Assembly: GCA_024280675.1 (NCBI GenBank)
Contig: JAJRPT010000035.1
Span: forward strand, 1-8,334
DNA: 8,334 bases
DNA from: Bacteroidota bacterium
GTDB lineage: Bacteria; Bacteroidota; Ignavibacteria; Kapaibacteriales; UBA2268
Direction of reading: 5' to 3'
In this document: one piece after another, positions 1 to 5,648 of the stretch
How positions within the stretch are numbered: position 1 is the first letter of the stretch
How the letters are laid out: every line of letters starts with the position of its first letter
Made by a program: the position numbers and the translations under genes
The notes under the pieces: model-generated
What the model was told of the DNA's origin: nothing
What the model saw: the letters and a program-made list of their open reading frames with translations, nothing else
Database searches by the model: none

Positions 1-241
1 ACTCCCAATAGCCATGATCCAGCCTGAGTTCATTTTTTAATATGCCATCTGGATAGACTTTTTTATCACTTAATGTACTTTTGACAGCAAGCTCGGTAAC
101 TAACAAAAGATTATGAGAGTCAGCATAACTATTAATTAGTTCAATAAAAGCGGTTCTAACGCTTGTTTCATTTCTGCTTCCACCAAATCTAATAATCTTT
201 TCGAGCGTGTTGTAATACTTGTTTATTTCTTGTTTGGGCAT
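1..241 (-). CDS. Partial restriction-methyltransferase-like protein (N-terminal 80 residues)
   Basis: Seen: an open frame starts at the ATG in 239-241 and runs off the left edge after 80 codons. The peptide has an N-terminal helical segment, then TELAVK (49-54), YPDG (63-66) and LRLDHGYWE (72-80). Known: a pattern of VxEL, then PDGxLK, then a WESKD-type motif begins many large single-chain type IIG/ISP-like restriction enzymes fused to an N6-adenine methyltransferase. It looks like a PD-(D/E)XK nuclease core, with candidate residues E50, D65 and E80; the expected lysine lies just outside. Inference: this is the nuclease start of such an enzyme. Neither the methylase motifs nor the full length can be seen. 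The start is preceded by an A-rich run and no Shine-Dalgarno site, as is common in Bacteroidota. The family assignment rests on recalled motif similarity, so the exact R-M class is uncertain. Confidence 0.55.
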   Translation of the reverse strand, partial: MPKQEINKYYNTLEKIIRFGGSRNETSVRTAFIELINSYADSHNLLLVTELAVKSTLSDKKVYPDGILKNELRLDHGYWE

Positions 242-502
242 TATTTTTTATTTTTATTAGAAGTGTATCGTTTATCATAAGTCAAATTAAATATTTATCA
301 TTACTTTCCTACCAATAATCTTAATGTTAGAAGTATTTCCTTGTCTAATTTTACAATACTCAAGCCGTGTCTTCACTAAGTATTTCGAGTAACATATCAA
401 ATTTCTCAGAGTTAAAATTGTCTTGATTACTTTCGGTAATTCTAGCTCTTAGCATCCACTGACCAAGTTTCTGAGCCTTTGATTTTCAAAAGACACGAAG
501 TG
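242..502. other. Spacer between mnmE and the restriction-like gene
   Basis: This is an AT-rich stretch of about 260 bp with no complete gene. Its only coding-like content is the 41-codon minus-strand remnant at 360-485. The remaining 118 bp before the restriction-like start (242-359) is low-complexity A/T sequence in which I found no TAnnTTTG promoter match on the minus strand. On the right it meets the 3' end of mnmE, where a short hairpin overlaps the stop codon. Confidence 0.6.
360..485 (-). pseudogene. Possible C-terminal remnant of an unidentified gene
   Basis: Seen: on the minus strand, an open frame of 41 codons follows an in-frame TGA and ends at the TGA in 360-362. It reads like real protein (it contains LGQWMLRAR and later KFDMLLEIL), with amphipathic helical character and a charged tail. 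The only ATG is at 453-455, which would leave a 31-residue product. Inference: it is either the tail of a decayed gene between mnmE and the restriction-like gene, or a very small gene. It is not a continuation of mnmE, which ends normally in FCIGK and whose frame closes soon after its stop. I do not recognise the family. A chance open frame of this length in AT-rich DNA is possible. Confidence 0.3.
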
Positions 503-504
503 TC
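488..504 (-). terminator. Weak candidate intrinsic terminator of mnmE
   Basis: Read on the minus strand, GACAC-TTC-GTGTC forms a perfect 5-bp stem with a 3-nt loop (504 to 492), followed by TTTT (491 to 488). The stem begins inside the mnmE stop codon. It is short, and the T-run is only four bases, so termination would be inefficient at best. Confidence 0.3.
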
Positions 505-1846
505 ACTTTCCGATACAGAAGCCAGAGAATATTTTATTGATTACCTCTTCTGAGTAGGACTCACCCGTAATTTCGCCAATGATTTTAACGGCTCGCATTA
601 AATCAATGGAAATAATTTCATTCTCAAAATGCTCGTCTATTGATTTGATTGCAAGCCCGAGAGAACTCACAGCAGATTCCAAAAGCATCTTATGACGAAT
701 ATTAATAAGTACGTCCGACACTCTACTCGTTGATTCTGTGGCACTCCTGATAATCCCTTGCTTTAACTCCTCAATCCCAATACCAGTTTTTGCTGATATT
801 GTCAAATGTTCTGAATCAAGAGGGATAGACAAATCGCATTTATTATTTACCCACACCACATTGAAATATTTACTGCTCAGGTCTTTGTACAATTTGCCAA
901 TATCATTAGTCCTGTTGGTCAAATCATTTAATAAGATAATCATATCGGCTTGCTCAAGAACAGATTCTACCATCTTTATTCCCTGCAACTCAATCTCATC
1001 TTCGGTATCTCTTAGCCCTGCGGTGTCGAGTAACTTCACCGAAACGGAATCCATTATGATAAATTCTTCCAGATAATCTCGTGTGGTACCTGCTTGTCCT
1101 GAAACTATAGCCCGCTCTTTCCCGAGTAAAATATTAAACAATGTAGATTTGCCAGAATTTGGCAGACCAACTATCGCCACATGAAACCCATTTCGCAAAA
1201 TATTAGAACCCTGATATGATTGTATTAATTCAGAGCAAAAAGCAATTGATTTAAGCATTTTGTTTCTTATTTCACTTTTTTCAACCAGCTCTAAATCTTC
1301 TTCCGAAAAATCAAGCTCAAGCTCCAACAGACCAGCAGATGTGAGTAAATCTTCTCTTAGTTTCTTCAATCTTTTTGTGAAATTGCCATGTAGCTGGCGT
1401 GCCGAAGTCAATGCCCCGCTGCGAGAACTTGCGTGAATTATATCAGAAACCGCCTCGACTTGCCCAAGATCTAGTTTTCCGTTGAGAAATGCACGACGGG
1501 TAAATTCTCCTGGTTCGGGTATATCTGCCCCAATCTGGTAAAGCACAGAAAGTATTTCAAAAGCAACTATGTTGCCGCCGTGGCATCCAATTTCGATTAC
1601 ATCTTCGCCTGTGTAAGAGGTAGGAGATTTGAATACTGAGACGGTCACTGTGTCGATAATTGTTTCACCATCTTTGAACAAACCATAATGAATCGTATGA
1701 GTCTTGCACTGAGCTATTTTTTTCTTTCCCGCAAAACATTTGTCGATAATAGAAAAAGCCGATTCGCCCGAAATGCGTACAACTGCCATACCAGAAACGC
1801 CTGGAGCAGTGGCAAGAGCCGCTATTGTTTTTCGTTTAAAATTCAT
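503..1846 (-). CDS. mnmE: tRNA uridine-5-carboxymethylaminomethyl(34) synthesis GTPase MnmE
   Basis: Cytoplasmic GTPase that, with MnmG, installs the cmnm5 group on wobble U34 of certain tRNAs using a methylene-tetrahydrofolate carbon. The full-length 447 residues match the family. Domains: N-terminal folate-binding TrmE domain (about 1-120, with GEFTRRAFLNGKLDL at 113-127), a helical domain interrupted by a Ras-like G domain (about 217-375), and a C-terminal helical part. Visible motifs: P-loop GLPNSGKS (227-234), TTRDY (254-258), DTAG (274-277), NKCD (335-338), SAK (351-353) and the invariant C-terminal CIGK with its catalytic cysteine at 444. N230 and E286 align with the E. coli potassium-coordinating Asn226 and catalytic Glu282. 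The ATG start gives MNFKRKTIAAL, the expected family N-terminus. No mnmG neighbour is present. The gene is divergent from the histidine kinase gene. Nothing in it looks damaged. Confidence 0.97.
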   Translation of the reverse strand: MNFKRKTIAALATAPGVSGMAVVRISGESAFSIIDKCFAGKKKIAQCKTHTIHYGLFKDGETIIDTVTVSVFKSPTSYTGEDVIEIGCHGGNIVAFEILSVLYQIGADIPEPGEFTRRAFLNGKLDLGQVEAVSDIIHASSRSGALTSARQLHGNFTKRLKKLREDLLTSAGLLELELDFSEEDLELVEKSEIRNKMLKSIAFCSELIQSYQGSNILRNGFHVAIVGLPNSGKSTLFNILLGKERAIVSGQAGTTRDYLEEFIIMDSVSVKLLDTAGLRDTEDEIELQGIKMVESVLEQADMIILLNDLTNRTNDIGKLYKDLSSKYFNVVWVNNKCDLSIPLDSEHLTISAKTGIGIEELKQGIIRSATESTSRVSDVLINIRHKMLLESAVSSLGLAIKSIDEHFENEIISIDLMRAVKIIGEITGESYSEEVINKIFSGFCIGK

Positions 1847-1851
1847 CAGTG

Positions 1852-1859
1852 CAAAAATA
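1852..1859 (-). promoter_or_regulatory. Possible -7 element just upstream of mnmE
   Basis: The minus strand reads TATTTTTG, a match to TAnnTTTG, only 5 nt before the mnmE ATG. If functional it would give an almost leaderless transcript. No TTTG-like -33 element lies at the usual 19-21 nt spacing, and T-rich DNA yields such matches by chance, so support is weak. Confidence 0.2.
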
Positions 1860-1866
1860 TGAATAT

Positions 1867-1893
1867 ATTATCATATTTTTTGTTCTTGATAAT
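1867..1893. repeat. Inverted repeat in the mnmE / histidine kinase spacer
   Basis: ATTATCA (1867-1873) and TGATAAT (1887-1893) are perfect 7-bp arms separated by 13 nt, inside the 109-bp divergent spacer. The layout would suit a dimeric regulator site or a weak hairpin, but the arms are AT-rich and chance is a real alternative. Confidence 0.3.
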
Positions 1894-1905
1894 TATTTTT
1901 CATAC

Positions 1906-1941
1906 TTTGTAAATATTACTTTTTATTCATTTTTACTTTTG
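1906..1941 (+). promoter_or_regulatory. Candidate Bacteroidota-type promoter for the histidine kinase
   Basis: TACTTTTG (1934-1941) matches the TAnnTTTG -7 consensus. A TTTG at 1906-1909 could be the -33 element, but the 24-nt spacer is longer than the usual 19-21 or so. Transcription would begin near 1947, leaving a leader of only about 10-20 nt before the coding start. Confidence 0.35.
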
Positions 1942-1955
1942 AGACAATATTATTC

Positions 1956-3986
1956 TTGAAACAAATGCTTTACATATTGTTAATGCTTGTTCTTGCAAGC
2001 CCTTTTGCTTTGTCAAACGAAAGTTTAGAAAAATTTAAGCAAACTCTACAACAAAAATCTTTCTCCGAAGGCGACTTTAGGCAGCATGAAGAAATATTTC
2101 TGTCACTTAGGAAAGAAAAGCCAGACGTGGCATTGGAAATGTTGCACTCGTCTCTTGAGATTGCCAAGGGGCATGGTCTGAAAAAAGATAAGGAGTTTCT
2201 CCATAATAAAATCGGCAATATTTATTTTGACAAATCTTTATTTGCTTTGGCTTTGGATAATTACAAAGAGTCTGTGAATATTAACCTTGAATTAGAAGAA
2301 TTAGGTGCGGTTTCTTTTGGTTATTGTGATATTGCCTATGTTTACCTCAATCTTGGAAATATTGATTTGGCAACAAATTATTATCTGAAAAGTATAGATT
2401 TTGGATTGAAGAATCTAGAAGGAGATGACACTGATTATTACCCAATGATAAATGCTTATTTGAACACTTCCCATTGTTACAGTAGCAGAGATATGCAAGA
2501 CAGCACTTTTTTCTACCTTAACGAAGCCTTGCTCTATTGCAATGGTAGTGGAAATTACTATTGGGAATGGAAGATTAACCTTCACTTGGGAAATTATTTT
2601 TCAGAGAACAAGATTTCCCTAGATTCTGCTTTGCATTATTATCAGTACTCAAAAAAAATGGTAAAGGGCGACCCAGCAGCAAAAGAAAAGAATGCACAAA
2701 TATTTGAGAAAATTGCTAGAACTTACCAAATTTATCAAATCAATGACTCAGCCACGGTCTACTATGAAAAAGCAATAAAAATATTTGACTCCATTGGGGA
2801 TGGGATTAAATTAGTCTACACACTGAACTCATATTCTAAATTCTTACTAAAAGAAAAATCATTCCAAGAAGCAGAGGAAATCTCCACCAAAGCATATAAA
2901 TTATCTGAGGAAAGATCATACACAGGACTGAAACTCGAAGCATTATTTATAAAAATAAAGTTACTCGAAGCAAAGGGTAAACACAAGGATGCCTACAATT
3001 TACTGCTTCAATATTCACGGCTTAAAGATAGTTTGTCGTCTAAATCTCTAAGAGTTAAAGATTTGCAAATCAGCTCTGATTTGAGTAACATGAGCAACTT
3101 AATTGAAAATAAACACTTAAAACACAAGAACACAATTTTTCAATACATAACCAGTTCGGTAATCATTTTCTCAGTAATTGCTTTTTTTATGTTCTACAGG
3201 CAAAGCGAAACAAAAAGACTTGCAAATATTGAACTGACTAAGGCTAATGAACTAACTGTCAAGGCCAATGCAGAGCTTGAGAAAATAGGAAAGGAGAAAG
3301 ATTTGTTCCTAAACATTCTCTCACACGATTTGAGAAACCCGATACACTCCCAGCGACAACTTTTTGAGCTAATGTACAGAGAAGCCGAGCATTGTAGCCA
3401 AGAAGAGCTTCGTGAAATAATTGCAGATTTGCTCAAGAGTTCATCTGCTGTGTCTACTTTGCTCGAGAATCTACTGAGCTGGTCGCTTGCAAACAGGAAT
3501 CAGTTGCCTTTTAAACCACAAAGAATCAATCTCTTTGCTTCTGCTGGCGAGAACTCTCAGCTACTAACTTCATTTCTTGTAAATAAAAAGATAGAGATCA
3601 AAAATGAAATATCGAGTGATATTGAAGTGTTTGCAGATGCCGATATGCTATCAAGCATACTGCGAAACATCCTCTCCAATGCAATGAAATTCACGCCGCC
3701 TGGTGGCACTATTTTACTCAAAGCGAATCCATCTGATGAGAAGAAAGTATTAATCTCTGTAAAAGATAACGGTATTGGCATTTCTCCAAAAAATCTAAAA
3801 AAACTGTTTAATATATCGGAGGTACAATCAACACCAGGGATAAATGATGAGAGGGGAAATGGCTTAGGGCTGTTGTTGGTCAAGCAGTTTGCCGGCTCTC
3901 ATGGTGGGAGTGTATGGATTGAGTCGGAGCTGGGGCATGGCACGGCAGTATTTTTTGAAATGCCTTTGTGGGCTGATACTAGCTAA
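1956..3986 (+). CDS. TPR-containing transmembrane sensor histidine kinase
   Basis: Probable membrane sensor that autophosphorylates a histidine and passes the phosphate to an unknown response regulator. Order in the 676 residues: signal peptide (about 1-20, MLYILLMLVLA core), a helical extracytoplasmic region with several degenerate TPR motifs (about 80-360), one transmembrane helix (about 394-413), a coiled-coil linker (about 417-448), then the kinase core. H-box ILSHDLRNP has the phospho-acceptor His457. The N-box is N571-ILSN-AMKFT, G1 is DNGIGIS (604-610) and G2 is GNGLGL (634-639). All catalytic motifs look intact. The start used is TTG (1956), which supplies Lys2 for the signal peptide's basic end. 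ATG at 1965 is an alternative that would lose it. No Shine-Dalgarno site is seen. No response regulator is adjacent and no receiver domain is fused, so the partner is unknown. The 3' end overlaps trkA tail-to-tail by 8 bp. Confidence 0.88.
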   Translation: MKQMLYILLMLVLASPFALSNESLEKFKQTLQQKSFSEGDFRQHEEIFLSLRKEKPDVALEMLHSSLEIAKGHGLKKDKEFLHNKIGNIYFDKSLFALALDNYKESVNINLELEELGAVSFGYCDIAYVYLNLGNIDLATNYYLKSIDFGLKNLEGDDTDYYPMINAYLNTSHCYSSRDMQDSTFFYLNEALLYCNGSGNYYWEWKINLHLGNYFSENKISLDSALHYYQYSKKMVKGDPAAKEKNAQIFEKIARTYQIYQINDSATVYYEKAIKIFDSIGDGIKLVYTLNSYSKFLLKEKSFQEAEEISTKAYKLSEERSYTGLKLEALFIKIKLLEAKGKHKDAYNLLLQYSRLKDSLSSKSLRVKDLQISSDLSNMSNLIENKHLKHKNTIFQYITSSVIIFSVIAFFMFYRQSETKRLANIELTKANELTVKANAELEKIGKEKDLFLNILSHDLRNPIHSQRQLFELMYREAEHCSQEELREIIADLLKSSSAVSTLLENLLSWSLANRNQLPFKPQRINLFASAGENSQLLTSFLVNKKIEIKNEISSDIEVFADADMLSSILRNILSNAMKFTPPGGTILLKANPSDEKKVLISVKDNGIGISPKNLKKLFNISEVQSTPGINDERGNGLGLLLVKQFAGSHGGSVWIESELGHGTAVFFEMPLWADTS

Positions 3987-5322
3987 ATAATTTTTCTACA
4001 TTTCGGATTGCACTTGGCAATGAAAATACTATCACCTTATCGCCTGCCTCAATTTGAGTATCGCCCTTTGGTACCACAAGATCGTTGCCGTCTTTTAATA
4101 CCGCTCCAACTATTGCTTTCTCTGGAAAAGAAATATGCGACAAAGGTTTCTTGATGATTTTCGAGCCTTTCTTGGCAATGAACTCAATTATTTCGGCATC
4201 CACACCAGGAATCTCTGCGTACAAGGCTACATCCTTTCGGCGAATAAAATTTTGAATTGCATTTACTGTCATCTGTTGCTTGGATACAACTGCGTCCATT
4301 CCAATGGTCGGGGTAAGTGGAAGGTATTCATTTTTCCTCACAAGAGTTATAGTGCGTGGCACAGCAAGATGCTTGGCTAGCAGACTTGTTATAATATTAG
4401 TCTCGTCATCCCCCGTTATTGCAATGAACTCGTCCATATCGGTCACACCCTCGAAATTAAGCAAATCAATATTTGAGCCATCGCCTTGAATAACCAAGAC
4501 ATGTTCATAACGCTCCGAAATTGCTTGAGCCTTTCTCATATCAGATTCAATAATTTTAACATTTACTCCCCTTTCAATTCCCTCACACAAGAAATTTGCT
4601 ATCATCCCGCCACCAAGTATCATAATATTTTTTATCTGTGCACTTTTCATCCCAAATGTTTCGTGAACTTTTTTTAAATTCTTCTTCCGAAATATAATAA
4701 AGAGTTGATCCCCCGGCATGAAAATATCACTTCCCCTTGGGATGATGGTGAATTGACCTCGCTTGATTGCGACAATGGTGAAGTGCAGTTTGCCAAATTT
4801 TTGTGGGAGTTCCATTAATTGTGTGTGGATGAAGGGAGAGTTACGGTCTATTCGGAGTCCCATAAGTTCAATTTTGCCGTCCTCAAATTCGATTATATCA
4901 GTTGCATTTGATTGGCGGATGAGTCGTAGTATTGCTCTTGCGGCTTCTTGCTCTGGGTGTATCATAAAATCTATGCCCATCTCTTCTTTTGATAGTGCAT
5001 AATCGGAACCGAGTAGCTCAGGATTGCGAACACGAGCTATTGTGGTCTTTATACCGAGCTTCTTGGCAATTCGACAAACTAGGATATTCACCTCGTCCGA
5101 GTTTGAGAGGGCGGCAACTACTTCTGCTGTTTCAAGCCCAGCTTGTTTTAAGAGAGTAAAACTTGTAGCCGAGCCGATGTGGACAATTACATCCAAATGC
5201 TCACGTGCGTACTCTGCTTTTGAAGCATCGGACTCTATCATAGAGATATTGTGACGTTCAAAAGACAGGCGTTTGGCAAGTTGGGTGCCAATGTCACCGG
5301 CACCAATGATAAGTATATCCAT
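3979..5322 (-). CDS. trkA: Trk system potassium uptake regulatory protein TrkA
   Basis: Peripheral cytoplasmic subunit that binds nucleotides (NAD(H)/ATP) and gates a TrkH/TrkG-type potassium channel at the inner membrane. Its 447 residues show the classical duplicated layout. RCK-N domain 1 has GAGDIG (7-12) and the ribose-binding acid E30 in MIESD. TrkA-C domain 1 covers about 140-212. RCK-N domain 2 has a GGGMIA (237-242) dinucleotide loop and E259 in IIESD. TrkA-C domain 2 covers about 368-447. The second loop is GxGxxA rather than GxGxxG, a common variant. The ATG at 5320-5322 gives MDILIIGAGDIG, the usual family start. No Shine-Dalgarno site is seen, and A-rich sequence precedes the ATG on the coding strand only weakly. 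No channel gene (trkH) is next to it in the window. The stop lies inside the end of the convergent histidine kinase gene. Confidence 0.95.
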   Translation of the reverse strand: MDILIIGAGDIGTQLAKRLSFERHNISMIESDASKAEYAREHLDVIVHIGSATSFTLLKQAGLETAEVVAALSNSDEVNILVCRIAKKLGIKTTIARVRNPELLGSDYALSKEEMGIDFMIHPEQEAARAILRLIRQSNATDIIEFEDGKIELMGLRIDRNSPFIHTQLMELPQKFGKLHFTIVAIKRGQFTIIPRGSDIFMPGDQLFIIFRKKNLKKVHETFGMKSAQIKNIMILGGGMIANFLCEGIERGVNVKIIESDMRKAQAISERYEHVLVIQGDGSNIDLLNFEGVTDMDEFIAITGDDETNIITSLLAKHLAVPRTITLVRKNEYLPLTPTIGMDAVVSKQQMTVNAIQNFIRRKDVALYAEIPGVDAEIIEFIAKKGSKIIKKPLSHISFPEKAIVGAVLKDGNDLVVPKGDTQIEAGDKVIVFSLPSAIRNVEKLFS

Positions 5323-5331
5323 TGTAAATAA

Positions 5332-5345
5332 AAAAAGTTATAAAT
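5332..5345. repeat. 14-nt direct repeat, copy 1
   Basis: AAAAAGTTATAAAT occurs here, 10 bp upstream of the trkA start codon, and again at 5529-5542 just before the palindrome of the envelope operon. A partial third match (AAAAAAGTTAAG) lies near 5412. The repeat is AT-rich and could be chance, but the copies flank the two ends of the divergent spacer. Confidence 0.35.
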
Positions 5346-5528
5346 ATTTTGAAACACTTTTGATGTTAATGTGTTTACTGGTGTGAGTTATTTCTAATCC
5401 ATAAAGATTGATAAAAAAGTTAAGCTACAGTCAGAAAATATTTACACAAATTACAAATAATTAGAATTGTTTATAATTTATATTCAAAAAATTGTAGATT
5501 GGGAAATAATTAATTAAAATTTTTGAAT

Positions 5529-5542
5529 AAAAAGTTATAAAT
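5529..5542. repeat. 14-nt direct repeat, copy 2
   Basis: Exact second copy of AAAAAGTTATAAAT, in the same orientation as the one at 5332-5345. It ends 6 nt before the perfect inverted repeat at 5548-5567, so it lies immediately upstream of the -33 element. Confidence 0.35.
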
Positions 5543-5547
5543 TTTGG

Positions 5548-5567
5548 CACTTATATTTGTATAAGTG
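5548..5567. promoter_or_regulatory. Perfect palindrome centred on the -33 element (candidate operator)
   Basis: CACTTATA (5548-5555) and TATAAGTG (5560-5567) are perfect 8-bp arms around a 4-nt TTTG loop, and that loop is the -33 element of the promoter below. A dimeric regulator bound here would cover the -33 region. A T5 run follows the right arm, so it could also be read as a weak terminator. Since no plus-strand gene lies upstream to terminate, an operator is the better reading. Confidence 0.5.
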
Positions 5568-5586
5568 TTTTTCTACCTTATCTTTG
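5556..5586 (+). promoter_or_regulatory. Bacteroidota-type promoter of the envelope operon
   Basis: TTTG (5556-5559), a 19-nt spacer and TATCTTTG (5579-5586) exactly match the TTTG-N19-TAnnTTTG consensus of Bacteroidota primary-sigma promoters. The expected start point is about 5591-5593, giving a leader of roughly 55 nt before the ATG at 5649. Confidence 0.7.
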
Positions 5587-5590
5587 TAAG

Positions 5591-5618
5591 ATTATCCCTT
5601 GAGAGATAATTGTTTTTT
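5591..5618 (+). promoter_or_regulatory. Leader hairpin followed by a T6 run
   Basis: ATTATC (5591-5596) pairs with GATAAT (5605-5610) across an 8-nt loop, and TG plus six T follow (5611-5618). It begins at about the predicted transcription start. It could stabilise the 5' end or act as a weak attenuator. The six-pair, mostly A-T stem is too weak for a firm call. Confidence 0.3.
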
Positions 5619-5637
5619 AATACAGAAACCAAACATT

Positions 5638-5642
5638 GAGGA
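5638..5642 (+). promoter_or_regulatory. Shine-Dalgarno site of the envelope protein gene
   Basis: GAGGA sits 6 nt before the ATG at 5649 and fixes that start. It is the only convincing Shine-Dalgarno site in the window; the other genes start after A/T-rich sequence without one. Confidence 0.6.
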
Positions 5643-5648
5643 CTCATT

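Larger units (their letters stand above)
5323..5648. other. Divergent intergenic regulatory region, trkA / envelope operon
   Basis: This is a 326-bp, very AT-rich spacer with no credible gene on either strand. It must hold promoters in both directions. The plus-strand side (5548-5642) is rich in signals: a palindrome, promoter, leader hairpin and Shine-Dalgarno site. The minus-strand side contains several near misses to TAnnTTTG (the CAAAnnTA complement) but no exact match, so I cannot place the trkA promoter. Confidence 0.75.

Noticed and set aside
1..502. A second copy of the mnmE 3' end that would be an attachment-site repeat.
   Set aside because: Scanning for CCGATACAGAA and close variants found none in this interval; any such repeat must lie outside the window.
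738..1912. Plus-strand open frames at 738-1076 and 1688-1912.
   Set aside because: They lie antisense to mnmE, which has full family motifs; their peptides are low-complexity Ser/Phe-rich shadows with no promoter or family resemblance.
1970..3883. Minus-strand open frames at 1970-2218, 3194-3436 and 3557-3883.
   Set aside because: They are antisense shadows of the histidine kinase gene, rich in Ser/Phe/Leu as expected from complementing Glu/Lys-rich codons.
3960..4010. A bidirectional terminator at the kinase/trkA junction.
   Set aside because: There is a short T-run (ATTTTT), but I could find no stem of useful length on either strand.
4135..5254. Five plus-strand open frames inside trkA.
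   Set aside because: They are antisense to a complete, motif-bearing trkA and have no start signals.
503..5322. A functional link between mnmE (a potassium-activated GTPase) and trkA (potassium uptake regulation).
   Set aside because: N230 fits potassium coordination, but the genes are separated by the kinase gene and are not in one operon. Proximity alone does not support a link.
5552..5559. TATATTTG as a second, alternative -7 element upstream of the envelope operon.
   Set aside because: It matches TAnnTTTG but has no TTTG at the right distance upstream, and its TTTG serves better as the -33 of the next box.
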